In this document: in pieces, positions 36,265-45,758 of the stretch
How positions within the stretch are numbered: the first letter of the stretch is position 1
Layout: each line of letters opens with the position of its first letter
Assembly (NCBI RefSeq): GCF_041537905.1
Contig: NZ_JBGRUO010000012.1
Coordinates: forward strand, 1 to 64,000
Origin: Ruegeria_C sp041537905
GTDB lineage: Bacteria > Pseudomonadota > Alphaproteobacteria > Rhodobacterales > Rhodobacteraceae
Reading direction: 5' to 3'
Length of the DNA: 64,000 bases
The notes under the pieces: generated by a model
What the model saw: only the letters and a program-made list of their open reading frames with translations
What the model was told of the DNA's origin: nothing
Database searches by the model: none
Translations under genes and position numbers: made by a program

Positions 36265-36978
36265 ATGGATGTGCAACATGCGGACCGCCTGATGATCTGG
36301 ACGCTGGACCGGCCAGCGCAGGCGAATGGGATCGACGCGGCAACCATGGGCGATATGGAGGCAGCGCTGAGCGCGCTGGAAACGCCGGACAGCCCGCTCA
36401 GTTGCCTGCTGGTGCAAGGGCATGAGACGGTTTTCTCTACCGGGCTTGACGCGGAGATGCTTGAGGTCTGTTTTCAGGATCGCGCGGCCTTTGCTGAGGC
36501 CGTGCGGCGCATGGGTCTTGTGCTGGACCGGCTGGCGGCGCTGCCGCTGGTGACAATTGCCTGCATCGATGGCGAGTGCCGGTTGGGCGGATTGGAGCTG
36601 GCGCTGGCCTGCGATCTGATCGTGGCCGGGTCGGGGGCATCGATCACGGACGGTCATCTGGGCTTTGACGCCATGCCCGGCGCTGGCGCCACCAAGCGGC
36701 TGCCTGCGCGATTGGGCTACGGGCGTGCCCTGCATTTCCTGCTCGAATCGCCGGTGCTTGATGCAAGGGCGGCCCATGCGATGGGGCTTGTGGATATTGT
36801 GGCCGAAGGGCTGGCAGCGGAACGCGGCGCCGATCTTGTCCGGATCGTGACCGGGCGAGACCCGGGCCTGATGCGTGACCTCAAGGCCAGCCTGCGGGCG
36901 GCGTGTCCTGCGCCCTCAGATCAGTCGTTTATGGATGCGTTTCAGCGCTCGGTGATCAACAGGTTGGTCCCCGAGTAA
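36265..36978 (+). CDS. Enoyl-CoA hydratase/isomerase family protein
   Basis: 237 residues, SD CGGAGG upstream. Crotonase-fold motifs: FSTGLDAEML (oxyanion loop) and GECRLGGLELALACDLIVAG with the first catalytic Glu. The second catalytic Glu of hydratases appears replaced by Asp in SITDGHLGFDAMPGAGATKR, as in some isomerases. Physiological substrate unknown. It converges on the M20 dipeptidase with 5 bases between the stops. Confidence 0.85.
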   Translation: MDVQHADRLMIWTLDRPAQANGIDAATMGDMEAALSALETPDSPLSCLLVQGHETVFSTGLDAEMLEVCFQDRAAFAEAVRRMGLVLDRLAALPLVTIACIDGECRLGGLELALACDLIVAGSGASITDGHLGFDAMPGAGATKRLPARLGYGRALHFLLESPVLDARAAHAMGLVDIVAEGLAAERGADLVRIVTGRDPGLMRDLKASLRAACPAPSDQSFMDAFQRSVINRLVPE

Positions 36979-36983
36979 TAGCG

Positions 36984-38360
36984 CTAGGTCAGCGCATCCA
37001 GCACCCGCGCCCAGGACCGGATGCCCTTGTGAAAGCTCTTGAGGTCGTATTTCTCGTTGGGCGAGTGGATGGCGTCATCCTCGTTGGCATACCCGATCAG
37101 CATCGCATCCATGCCCAGAATGTCCTTGAAGAAACCCACAACCGGGATCGATCCGCCCATACCGGTGAACACCGCCTCGCGATCCCATTCATCCGAGAGA
37201 GCGCCGCGCGCGGCCTCAAACTCCGGGCGGTGGATGTTCATCACCGAGGCGCGCGAGCCTTCCAGATCATTGTCCCAGACCACCTTGGTATCCGGGGCCA
37301 GACGATCCTCCACATGTTTGCGGATATTGCGCCGCAGCGCGTCCGGGTCCATGTCACCCACCAGCCGGCAGGTCAGCTTGCAATGGGCCTCGGACGGGAT
37401 CACCGTTTTGGACCCGGCGCCGTTATAGCCGCCCCAGATACCGTTGATTTCAAGCGTCGGGCGCGCCCATTGCTGCTCCAGCGTGGAATAGCCCGTTTCC
37501 CCGTGCGGCTGGCTGTAGCCGACCGAGTTCAGATATTCATCCTCGTCAAATCCGCAGTTCTGCCATTGCCGAAGCTGATCGGCGGGCACCTCATGCACGC
37601 CTTCATAAAACCCCTCGACAGCGACGCGCCCGGTTTCGGGATCGTGGAACGAAGCGATGATGCGGGAAATCTCGCGCAGCGGGTTCAGGCCGGGGCCGCC
37701 ATAATGGCCCGAATGCAGGTCGATGCGCGGGCCGATCAAGGTAAACTCATCCTTCAGCATGCCGCGCAGCTGCGCCGCGATCGACGGCACCCCGCGTGAC
37801 ACCATCGAGGTATCGCAGACCAGCGCCAGATCGGCGGTCAATTCGTCCTTATGGGCCTCAAGAAACGGCACCAGCGAGGGCGAGCCGCTTTCCTCTTCGC
37901 CTTCAAAGAAGAAAGTGATGCGGCAGGGCAGTGTGCCATGCACCGCTTTCCAGGCGCGGCAGGCTTCGACAAAGGTCATCAACTGGCCCTTGTCATCGGA
38001 GGACCCGCGCCCGCGAATGATGGTGCCATTCTCGGTCTCGTGCAGATCGGGATCGAAGGGCGCGCGCTGCCAGAGTTCCAGCGGGTCGACCGGCTGCACA
38101 TCGTAATGGCCGTAAAACAGCAGATGCGGGCCGCTGTCGCCCACATGGCCCACCACCATCGGATGACCCGGTGTGGCGCGCTTTTCGGCCTGAATGCCGT
38201 TGCTTTGCAGATCGCGCACCAGCCAGTCGGCGGCCTGATCACAGTTTTCGGCATAAGCCGGATCGGTCGAGATCGAGGGGATGCGCAGCAACTCCATCAG
38301 GCGCTCGGTGGACTTGGGCAGGTCGCTGTCGATCCGTGCCAGCACGTCAGCTAGAGACAT
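36984..38360 (-). CDS. M20-family dipeptidase
   Basis: 458 residues, SD GGAGTTCACA before the ATG. Metal-binding motifs of M20 peptidases are in order: FYGHYDVQPVDP, RGRGSSDDKGQ, FFFEGEEESGSPSL, DTSMVSRGVPSI and a C-terminal AIHSPNEKYDLKSFHKGI. The length and SSDDKGQ motif point to the cytosolic dipeptidase/CNDP-like subgroup. Divergent from hemA, so its promoter shares the gap that contains the FnrL box. Confidence 0.93.
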   Translation of the reverse strand: MSLADVLARIDSDLPKSTERLMELLRIPSISTDPAYAENCDQAADWLVRDLQSNGIQAEKRATPGHPMVVGHVGDSGPHLLFYGHYDVQPVDPLELWQRAPFDPDLHETENGTIIRGRGSSDDKGQLMTFVEACRAWKAVHGTLPCRITFFFEGEEESGSPSLVPFLEAHKDELTADLALVCDTSMVSRGVPSIAAQLRGMLKDEFTLIGPRIDLHSGHYGGPGLNPLREISRIIASFHDPETGRVAVEGFYEGVHEVPADQLRQWQNCGFDEDEYLNSVGYSQPHGETGYSTLEQQWARPTLEINGIWGGYNGAGSKTVIPSEAHCKLTCRLVGDMDPDALRRNIRKHVEDRLAPDTKVVWDNDLEGSRASVMNIHRPEFEAARGALSDEWDREAVFTGMGGSIPVVGFFKDILGMDAMLIGYANEDDAIHSPNEKYDLKSFHKGIRSWARVLDALT

Positions 38361-38431
38361 TGTGAACTCCGAAGATTTTGAGATTTTCTGCCGCTGACCG
38401 TATCATTGTCGCGGCGGGTGTCCAGTTTGAC

Positions 38432-38445
38432 TTGATTGAAGTCAA
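38432..38445. promoter_or_regulatory. FNR/FnrL-type box upstream of hemA
   Basis: TTGAT-TGAA-GTCAA fits the FNR-family consensus TTGAY-N4-RTCAA exactly. It sits inside a larger perfect 7-5-7 inverted repeat (38427-38445) and lies 128 bases before the hemA start codon. In Rhodobacter, hemA is controlled by FnrL, so this is probably an oxygen-responsive site. It could also affect the divergent dipeptidase gene. Confidence 0.75.
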
Positions 38446-38572
38446 AGATGCGACATGACGCCCTTGTCTAATGTATTGATTGAACGGGGGAGGGGCTGTA
38501 TCCACCTCTAACGCAAAAGCGGTCGCCGGACCGTCGTTCCGATCCAGATCGGGGCGGAAGCCAAGGAGAAGC

Positions 38573-39799
38573 ATGTTGGACTATACCGCACAGCTTGATA
38601 CCGCCATTGCGCGTCTGCATGAAGAAGGCCGTTACCGGACCTTCATCGACATTGAGCGTCGCAACGGCAATTTTCCACATGCCGTCTGGACCCGGCCCGA
38701 TGGCAGCCAGCAGAACATTACGGTCTGGTGTGGCAATGACTACCTTGGCATGGGCCAGAACCCGATCGTGCTGAACGCGATGCATGAGGCGATCGATGCG
38801 GCGGGCGCGGGCTCGGGCGGAACACGCAACATCTCTGGCACCACGGTCTATCACAAACAGCTTGAGGCCGAACTGGCGGATCTGCATGGCAAGGAATCAG
38901 CACTGCTGTTCACCTCGGCCTATATCGCCAATGACGCGACGCTCAGTACGCTGCCGAAACTGTTTCCCGGCCTGATCATCTATTCCGACGCGCTGAACCA
39001 TGCCTCGATGATCGAAGGCGTGCGCCGCAATGGCGGGGCCAAGCGGGTTTTCCGTCACAACGACGTGGCACATCTGCGCGAGTTGCTTGAGGCCGATGAT
39101 CCCAAGGCGCCCAAGCTGATCGCTTTTGAATCGGTCTATTCCATGGATGGCGACTTTGGTCCCATCGAAGAGATTTGCGATCTGGCCGACGAGTTTGGAG
39201 CGCTGACCTATATCGACGAGGTCCACGCCGTCGGCATGTACGGTCCCCGCGGTGGCGGCGTGACCGAACGTGACCGTCTGGCGCACCGGATCGACATCAT
39301 CAACGGTACACTGGCCAAGGCCTTTGGCGTGATGGGCGGCTATATCGCGGCATCGGACAAAATGTGTGACGCGATCCGCTCTTATGCGCCGGGCTTCATC
39401 TTCACCACCTCGCTGCCACCCTCGGTTGCAGCAGGGGCGGCGGCCTCGGTTGCTTATCTCAAGGGGGCGCAGCAACTGCGCGAGCGGCACCAGACTCAGG
39501 CAAAGATCCTCAAACTGCGCCTGAAAGGGCTGGGACTGCCGCTTATTGATCACGGATCGCATATTGTTCCGGTGATGGTCGGAAATCCGGTTCACACCAA
39601 GAAGTTGAGTGATATGCTGCTGGAAGATCATGGCATCTATGTCCAGCCGATCAACTTCCCGACGGTTCCGCGTGGAACCGAACGGCTGCGCTTTACCCCA
39701 TCCCCCGTTCATGGCCCTGACGAGCTGAATGCATTGGTGCACGCGATGGACGAATTATGGTCACATTGTGCGCTAAATCGCGCCGAACTTGCCGGATAA
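38573..39799 (+). CDS. hemA: 5-aminolevulinate synthase
   Basis: 408 residues from the ATG at 38573 (AAGGAGAAGC upstream). Motifs: NDYLGMGQNPIV, GSGGTRNISGTT, DEVHAVGMYGPRGGG and the PLP lysine in NGTLAKAFGVMGGY. It condenses glycine and succinyl-CoA to 5-aminolevulinate, the first step of haem (and bacteriochlorophyll, if present) synthesis by the alphaproteobacterial C4 route. Regulated by the FnrL box upstream. Confidence 0.98.
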   Translation: MLDYTAQLDTAIARLHEEGRYRTFIDIERRNGNFPHAVWTRPDGSQQNITVWCGNDYLGMGQNPIVLNAMHEAIDAAGAGSGGTRNISGTTVYHKQLEAELADLHGKESALLFTSAYIANDATLSTLPKLFPGLIIYSDALNHASMIEGVRRNGGAKRVFRHNDVAHLRELLEADDPKAPKLIAFESVYSMDGDFGPIEEICDLADEFGALTYIDEVHAVGMYGPRGGGVTERDRLAHRIDIINGTLAKAFGVMGGYIAASDKMCDAIRSYAPGFIFTTSLPPSVAAGAAASVAYLKGAQQLRERHQTQAKILKLRLKGLGLPLIDHGSHIVPVMVGNPVHTKKLSDMLLEDHGIYVQPINFPTVPRGTERLRFTPSPVHGPDELNALVHAMDELWSHCALNRAELAG

Positions 39800-39928
39800 G
39801 CTCTTCGCTGAGTATGCAAATCCGATAGCTGCGTGTTACAGTTAAGTTAACAATAAGCGTGAACGAATCGCATTGGGGCGATTTCATGCACTGCTTACAC
39901 TCGCGGCAGGCAAAACGGGGCGGCAGAA

Positions 39929-41149
39929 ATGATTGGGCGTAGACCCCAACCTGTAGAGTCCGAGGAATCGGAAGTCGTGAGACCCAAGGGGTTTGACGAC
40001 TTTGAGTTGCGTCTTGGTGATACCATGCGTGGCGAGCGGGCGACTCTGGGCAAATCGCTGCTGGATGTGCAGCGCGAATTGCGCATCAAAGCCAACTATA
40101 TCGCCGCCATCGAAAACTCCGATCCATCCGCCTTTGATACGCCCGGCTTCATCGCCGGATATGTCCGTTCATACGCGCGCTATCTGGGCATGGACCCGGA
40201 TGAGACCTTTGCCTCTTTCTGCGAAGAAAGCGGGTTCGAGGTGGCGCATGGCATGTCGGCGCAGGCCTCGGTGATCAAGAAATCCGGCTCCGAGGTGATT
40301 GCCAAGGGACCGATCGGGCATGATCCGTTCATCTCGCCCAACACCCCCTTCATTCCCGGCGGCGAACCCGTCTTTTCGCAGATCGAACCCCGCGCCATAG
40401 GGTCGCTGATGGTGCTGATCGCGCTGATCGGTGGCATTGGTTATGGCGGCTGGACGGTGTTGAAACAGGTGCAGCAGGTGCAACTGGCTCCGGTCGAACA
40501 GGCGCCACTGGTGCTGGCCGATCTCGATCCGCTCGAAGGGGCGCTGGTGACCGAAGAGCCCGGCGTCGAAGATGGTGCGCCGACGGCGGATGCGCTGGAT
40601 CGGCTCTATCGTCCACAGGCGCTGGATGTGCCGGTTCTGGTCTCGCGGGATGCGCCGATCTCGACTCTCGATCCCCGCAATGTTGGCAGTTTCCGCCCGC
40701 CGGAACTGCCCGAGGTGCAGATCGCCGATTATCAGCGCAAGGAAGAGTTGATCGGGCCGCAATTCCCATCCGTCCCGCAAGTGGTCGAAGATGCGGCCCC
40801 AAGCCTGCAGATGGTCGCTGTCCGCCCCTCCTGGGTGCGGGTGACGGCGGCGGATGGCACCCATATCTATGAAAAGATCATGGAGCCGGGCGAAGTCTAT
40901 GAGGTTCCGCTAACCGAAGAGCCGCCGAAATTGCGGGCCGGTGAATCCGGTGCTGTCTATTTCGTGGTGAACGGCGCGCATTATGGGCCGGTTGGCGAAA
41001 AGGGCGTTGTGACCAAGAATGTGCCCCTGTCCATCGACGCGGTGAACGAGCGCTATCAGGTCGCCGACATCAAACAGGATGGCGATCTGGCCCGCGTTGT
41101 GGCGGAAATGCAGACATTGCCGGACGAAACAGCGCAGCCTGCGCAGTGA
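39929..41149 (+). CDS. RodZ-like helix-turn-helix membrane protein (DUF4115)
   Basis: 406 residues. An N-terminal Cro/CI-type HTH (about 30-95, LLDVQRELRIKANYIAAIEN), a single transmembrane helix (about 152-172, LMVLIALIGGIGYGGW), a proline/acidic-rich linker, and a C-terminal DUF4115-type beta domain (about 290-375, RPSWVRVTAADGTHIYEK). This is the RodZ layout: cytoplasmic HTH contacts MreB, and the periplasmic part links to the wall synthesis machinery. It lies upstream of ispG, as in many alphaproteobacteria. Confidence 0.9.
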   Translation: MIGRRPQPVESEESEVVRPKGFDDFELRLGDTMRGERATLGKSLLDVQRELRIKANYIAAIENSDPSAFDTPGFIAGYVRSYARYLGMDPDETFASFCEESGFEVAHGMSAQASVIKKSGSEVIAKGPIGHDPFISPNTPFIPGGEPVFSQIEPRAIGSLMVLIALIGGIGYGGWTVLKQVQQVQLAPVEQAPLVLADLDPLEGALVTEEPGVEDGAPTADALDRLYRPQALDVPVLVSRDAPISTLDPRNVGSFRPPELPEVQIADYQRKEELIGPQFPSVPQVVEDAAPSLQMVAVRPSWVRVTAADGTHIYEKIMEPGEVYEVPLTEEPPKLRAGESGAVYFVVNGAHYGPVGEKGVVTKNVPLSIDAVNERYQVADIKQDGDLARVVAEMQTLPDETAQPAQ

Positions 41150-41234
41150 TCTGACCGTTGCGGGCCGCCCCGCATCGCCCTATGTATCCCCCAAAGACAT
41201 AGATACCGGCTCAGAGCCGCAGACAGGGACCCCC

Positions 41235-42368
41235 ATGTCGCTCAATCACGTGCGCCCCTGGCGCAACATATATCGCCGCAAGTCCCGTCAGATCATGGTG
41301 GGCAACGTCCCCGTTGGCGGTGACGCGCCGATTTCGGTCCAGACCATGACCAACACGCTGACCACGGATGTGGCGGCGACCGTGGCTCAGGTGAACGCCG
41401 CCGCCGAGGCTGGCGCCGATCTGGTCCGCATCTCGGTCCCGGATGAGGCGTCCTCCAAAGCGCTGAAAGAGATCGTCAAAGAGGTGACGGTCCCGATCGT
41501 CGCCGACATCCATTTCCACTACAAACGCGGGATCGAAGCGGCTGAGGCGGGCGCAGCCTGCCTGCGCATCAACCCGGGCAATATCGGTGACGAAACCCGC
41601 GTCAAAGAGGTCATCAAGGCGGCGCGCGACCACAATTGTTCGATCCGGATCGGGGTCAATGCAGGCAGTCTGGAACGTCACCTGCTGGAGAAATACGGCG
41701 AGCCGTGCCCCGAGGCGATGGTGGAAAGCGGCCTCGAACATATCCGCATTCTGGAAGACAATGATTTCCACAATTTCAAAATCAGCGTGAAGGCCAGCGA
41801 CGTCTTTCTGTCAGCCGCCGCCTATCAGGGCATTGCCGAAGCCACCGACGCGCCGATCCATCTGGGCATCACCGAGGCAGGCGGGCTGGTCTCTGGCACC
41901 ATCAAATCCGCCATCGGGCTGGGCAACCTGCTGTGGATGGGGATCGGTGACACGATCCGCGTCAGCCTGTCGGCGGACCCGGTGGAAGAGGTCAAGGTCG
42001 GCTATGAAATCCTGAAATCGCTGGGTCTGCGTCATCGCGGTGTCAACATCATCTCCTGCCCCTCCTGCGCGCGGCAGGGGTTTGACGTGATCAAGACGGT
42101 CGAGGTGCTGGAAAAGCGGCTGGAACATATCAAGACGCCCATGAGCCTCAGCATCATCGGCTGCGTCGTGAACGGGCCGGGCGAGGCGCTGATGACCGAT
42201 GTCGGTTTCACCGGCGGCGGGGCCGGGTCCGGCATGGTCTATCTGGCGGGCAAGCAGAGCCACAAACTGTCGAATGACCAGATGATCGATCACATTGTCG
42301 AACAGGTCGAGGCCAAGGCCGCACAGCTTGAGGCGGAAAAGGCGGCCTCAGACAAGGCCGCCGAATAG
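41235..42368 (+). CDS. ispG: 4-hydroxy-3-methylbut-2-enyl diphosphate synthase (IspG/GcpE)
   Basis: 377 residues from the ATG at 41235. Start motif RPWRNIYRRKSRQIMVGNVP, the TIM-barrel LRINPGNIGDE, ISCPSCARQG and IIGCVVNGPGEA with the three cysteines of the [4Fe-4S] cluster. It acts in the non-mevalonate isoprenoid pathway, converting MEcPP to HMBPP. The coding region begins 85 bases after the RodZ-like gene. Confidence 0.97.
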   Translation: MSLNHVRPWRNIYRRKSRQIMVGNVPVGGDAPISVQTMTNTLTTDVAATVAQVNAAAEAGADLVRISVPDEASSKALKEIVKEVTVPIVADIHFHYKRGIEAAEAGAACLRINPGNIGDETRVKEVIKAARDHNCSIRIGVNAGSLERHLLEKYGEPCPEAMVESGLEHIRILEDNDFHNFKISVKASDVFLSAAAYQGIAEATDAPIHLGITEAGGLVSGTIKSAIGLGNLLWMGIGDTIRVSLSADPVEEVKVGYEILKSLGLRHRGVNIISCPSCARQGFDVIKTVEVLEKRLEHIKTPMSLSIIGCVVNGPGEALMTDVGFTGGGAGSGMVYLAGKQSHKLSNDQMIDHIVEQVEAKAAQLEAEKAASDKAAE

Positions 42369-42389
42369 TTCGTGATGGATGAATTATAG

Positions 42390-42410
42390 GCGGCAACACC
42401 TTGTTGCCGC
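42390..42410. terminator. Hairpin between convergent ispG and dsbA-like genes
   Basis: A perfect 8-bp stem GCGGCAAC/GTTGCCGC with a 5-base loop, 21 bases after the ispG stop and 6 bases before the DsbA-like stop. It is followed by TTCAAATT on the plus strand and CTATAATTC on the minus strand, so it may terminate both transcripts weakly. Confidence 0.5.
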
Positions 42411-42416
42411 TTCAAA

Positions 42417-43172
42417 TTACCCCTGTTCGGCGCGCACCCCATCAGCGATTTGCTGCATCTGGTCTGCCGTCAGGTAACCGCGCAGCATCTCTGTTCCCAA
42501 CACAAAGGACGGCGTGCCGGAAATCTGCAGCTTTTGCGCCAATTCGCGGGTCTGGCTGATCTCTTCACTCACCGCGTCGCTATCCATGGCCGCAAGGATG
42601 GCGTCGCTGTCCAGCCCCAGACCGTCCGACAGGCGGCGCAATGTGACCTCGGAAACATCGCCGCCGAATTCCAGCAAGGCGTCATGGACCTGTTTATAGG
42701 CATCGTCGCCCGCGACCTGTTTGGTGGCAATGGCAAAGCGGGAGGACAGCACCGAGGCTTCGCCCAGAATCGGCAATTCCTTGATCACCAGACGGATATT
42801 TCCGTCATCGGCCAGCAAGCTGGCCACTTCGGGCACGGCGCGACGGCAATAGCCGCAGCGGTAATCCATGAATTCGACCAGCGTGATGTCGCCATCCGGG
42901 TTGCCGCCGACCCAGCTATAGCCGTCATTGAACAGCGCATCGGCATTGGCCTGCACCAGTTCCTGATCCGCAAACGCGGCGGCCTGTTGCTGCTGCTGTT
43001 CCAGAATTTCGATCGCCTCGACGATGATCTCGGGGTTTTCCAGCAGATAGGCGCGCACTTCGTTGCCGAAGGCGGCGCGCTCTTCTTCACTCATGGAGCT
43101 CAGATCAAGCGCCTGAACAGGATGGGCGATCAGGGTGAGCGCAGTCAGGGCCGGGGCGGCAAAGCGGAACAT
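42417..43172 (-). CDS. DsbA-family thiol-disulfide oxidoreductase, periplasmic
   Basis: 251 residues with a signal peptide (residues 1-21, cleaved near VQA). After a helical N-terminal domain with a Gln-rich patch (EILEQQQQQAAAF), the thioredoxin-fold part carries the redox motif DYRCGYCRRAVPE and the cis-Pro loop SGTPSFVLG. It resembles Com1/ScsC-type proteins. It overlaps the upstream M48 gene by one base (TAATG), so the two are likely coupled. Confidence 0.9.
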   Translation of the reverse strand: MFRFAAPALTALTLIAHPVQALDLSSMSEEERAAFGNEVRAYLLENPEIIVEAIEILEQQQQQAAAFADQELVQANADALFNDGYSWVGGNPDGDITLVEFMDYRCGYCRRAVPEVASLLADDGNIRLVIKELPILGEASVLSSRFAIATKQVAGDDAYKQVHDALLEFGGDVSEVTLRRLSDGLGLDSDAILAAMDSDAVSEEISQTRELAQKLQISGTPSFVLGTEMLRGYLTADQMQQIADGVRAEQG

Positions 43173-44527
43173 TATCTCTTCCTTCTTTTCTTTTCAGCTC
43201 GTTTGGCGGCAAGAAGCACATCTTCGGCCCGTTGCCAACCCGGCGATCCGGTCGGCAGTTGAGCAACGGCCCGTTGTGCATGCAGGCCCGCATCTTCCAT
43301 TCGGCCATTTAGCGCATAGCGTTCCGCTGTCACCAGCGACGCCATACCATTCTGACCAAGTTTTGAATAGGCCACCGCCAGATCGCGCATCATCCGTGCA
43401 TCGCGGAAATCGCGTGTGCGGGCGCGTTCGAGAACCGGCAGCGCCTCTTTCGGGCGGTCCAGCGCCAGTAGCGAGCGGCCATATCCGGCAAGGATCAACG
43501 GTTCGGTGGGCGCAATTTCGGCGGCGGCCGCATAGGTCTGCATCGCCTCCGCAGCGCGGCGGTTTTCCATCAGAATCTGGCCCTTGAGTTCCAGATAATA
43601 GGGGTCGTCGGGCTTCAGGCTCAGCGCCCGGTCGATTGCCGTGCGGGCCTGGCTCAGGTTCTGGCTGCGGTGATAGGCGGCAGCCTCGCGCATGGCACGG
43701 ATATCGGCATAGGGTTCCGACTGCGCCCGGCGCATTGTCCATTTCGGGCTGCGGGTGAAGGCCGAGAGTTTGCCCTTGACCCGCGCGAACCAGTAATCGG
43801 CATTGGCATTCGGCTCGGCACTGTCGCCATAGGCGGCCACATAGGCCTCAGCCGCCCGCATCCGGTCACGGTTCAGTGGGTGCGAACGCATATAGGGGTC
43901 TTGCAGCGACTCGCTCAGCGTTTCCTGTCCCACGAATTTGCGGTGCAACTGGACCATCCCCCGGGGGCTGATACCGGAGGCGCGCAGGAAACTGACGGCC
44001 GATCGGTCGGCGGCTGATTCCTCAGCGCGCGTGTGCTTGAGGAAGCTGCGCAACGCTGATGTACGCGTACCCGCTGTGATGCCCGCGCCCGCCTCGGGGC
44101 TGCCAGCAGCCGCAACCGCGAGCCCCAGCAGAAACCCCAGCGCAGAGGCGGATTGCGCGCTCTGGATGTTGCCAAGGCGGCGCGCGATATGGCCGTTGGC
44201 GATATGGGCGGCCTCATGCGCGATCACCGCTTGCAGCATTTCGGGGGTCTCGACCTGAAGGATCAGGCCGTAATTTATGTAGATCGCGTTGTTGTCGACG
44301 ACAAAGGCGTTGAAGCTGTCGTCGTTGACCAGCAGCAGCTTGACCCGCCTGGGGTTCAGGCCCGCCGCCCGCAGGATCGGAAAGGACAGTTCGCGCAGCC
44401 CGTTCTCGATATCCGCGTCGCGCAGCAGGCCCACCGCCGCAGCCGGGATCGCAGAGGCCACAAACAGCAGGCAGCTCAGCACCAGAGCTGGGATTGACGC
44501 CAGCCGGGATACGCGATCAAAAGCCAT
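43172..44527 (-). CDS. M48-family metalloprotease with TPR repeats (BepA-like)
   Basis: 451 residues from the ATG at 44527, which leaves a good signal peptide (ALVLSCLLFVASAIPAAA). An ATG at 44551 would overlap the divergent aminotransferase start codon. M48 zinc motif AVIAHEAAHIANGH, with the third ligand in TRAEESAADRSA, then a C-terminal TPR region (about residues 290-430). BepA-like proteins degrade or chaperone outer-membrane proteins. Pairing with a DsbA-like gene fits a periplasmic protein quality-control role (inference). Confidence 0.9.
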   Translation of the reverse strand: MAFDRVSRLASIPALVLSCLLFVASAIPAAAVGLLRDADIENGLRELSFPILRAAGLNPRRVKLLLVNDDSFNAFVVDNNAIYINYGLILQVETPEMLQAVIAHEAAHIANGHIARRLGNIQSAQSASALGFLLGLAVAAAGSPEAGAGITAGTRTSALRSFLKHTRAEESAADRSAVSFLRASGISPRGMVQLHRKFVGQETLSESLQDPYMRSHPLNRDRMRAAEAYVAAYGDSAEPNANADYWFARVKGKLSAFTRSPKWTMRRAQSEPYADIRAMREAAAYHRSQNLSQARTAIDRALSLKPDDPYYLELKGQILMENRRAAEAMQTYAAAAEIAPTEPLILAGYGRSLLALDRPKEALPVLERARTRDFRDARMMRDLAVAYSKLGQNGMASLVTAERYALNGRMEDAGLHAQRAVAQLPTGSPGWQRAEDVLLAAKRAEKKRRKR

Positions 44528-44549
44528 GGCCGCAACATGGGAGATGGGC

Positions 44550-45695
44550 ATGAGAAACTCAACCCGGTCCAGGGTCGATCCCTTCATCGTGATGGACGTG
44601 ATGGAGGCCGCCCGCCGTGCCGAAGAGGCCGGGCGTCACATCATCCATATGGAGGTCGGCCAACCCGGCACTGGCGCGCCCAAAGTCGCGCTGGAGGCGC
44701 TTGGGGCGCGGATGGCATCCGATCCGATGGGCTACACGGTCGCGCTGGGGCTGCCCGCTCTGCGCCAGCGTATCGCCCGGCTGTATGGCGACTGGTACGG
44801 CGTCGATCTGAACCCCGAGCGGGTGATCGTGACGTCCGGCTCCTCGGCGGGGTTCCTGCTGGCCTTCACCGCGCTTTTTGACAGTGGTGATCGTGTCGGT
44901 ATCGGTGCGCCGGGCTATCCGTCCTACCGGCAGATTCTGCGTGCGCTGGGGCTGGAGCCGGTCGACCTGCCCACGGCACCGGAAAACCGGCTGCAACCGG
45001 TGGCGGCTGATTTCGCGGGGCTTGATCTGGCTGGTCTGATGGTGGCCTCTCCGGCCAATCCAACCGGCACGATGCTGGATCGCGACGCGCTGGGGGCGCT
45101 GATCGAAGCAGCGCAGGGGCAGGGGGCGTCGTTTATCTCGGACGAGATTTATCACGGTCTGGAATATGAGGCCAAAGCGGTGTCGGCGCTTGAAATCAGC
45201 GATGAGGTCTATGTGATCAACTCGTTTTCCAAGTATTTCTCCATGACCGGCTGGCGCGTCGGCTGGATGGTGGTGCCCGAAGATCACATCCGCACCATCG
45301 AGCGTCTGGCTCAGAACATGTTCATCTGCGCGCCCCATGCCAGCCAGGTGGCCGCTTTGGCGGCGATGGAGTGCGAAGATGAACTGCAGGCCAATGTGGA
45401 GGTCTACCGCCGCAACCGCCAACTGATGCTGGAGGGGCTGCCCAAGGCGGGCTTCACCAATATCGCGCCGCCGGACGGGGCGTTTTACGTCTATGCCGAC
45501 GTCTCCGACCTGAGTGATGACAGCCGCGCCTTTGCCGCCGAAATTCTCGAACACGCCGGGGTCGCGGTGACCCCGGGGCTGGATTTCGACCCGCTGCGGG
45601 GGCATCACACCTTGCGGTTCTCCTACGCGCGGGCCACGGCGGATATCGAAGAGGGACTGACACGGCTGCGCGAATTCATGCGGTCTCGTGGATAG
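44550..45695 (+). CDS. PLP-dependent aminotransferase, class I/II
   Basis: 381 residues from the ATG at 44550 (GGGAG upstream). Fold-type I motifs: HMEVGQPGTGAPKVAL, TSGSSAGFLLAFTALF, ASPANPTGTMLDRD and the PLP lysine in NSFSKYFSMTGWRVGWMV. The amino donor and acceptor cannot be assigned from the sequence. Start codons of this gene and the M48 gene lie within 25 bases on opposite strands. Confidence 0.9.
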   Translation: MRNSTRSRVDPFIVMDVMEAARRAEEAGRHIIHMEVGQPGTGAPKVALEALGARMASDPMGYTVALGLPALRQRIARLYGDWYGVDLNPERVIVTSGSSAGFLLAFTALFDSGDRVGIGAPGYPSYRQILRALGLEPVDLPTAPENRLQPVAADFAGLDLAGLMVASPANPTGTMLDRDALGALIEAAQGQGASFISDEIYHGLEYEAKAVSALEISDEVYVINSFSKYFSMTGWRVGWMVVPEDHIRTIERLAQNMFICAPHASQVAALAAMECEDELQANVEVYRRNRQLMLEGLPKAGFTNIAPPDGAFYVYADVSDLSDDSRAFAAEILEHAGVAVTPGLDFDPLRGHHTLRFSYARATADIEEGLTRLREFMRSRG

Positions 45696-45758
45696 GTGTT
45701 TTCCCTGCGCGGCTTACTCCTCTATGATCATCCGAAACGGCATAGAAAGCCGGAGGCA

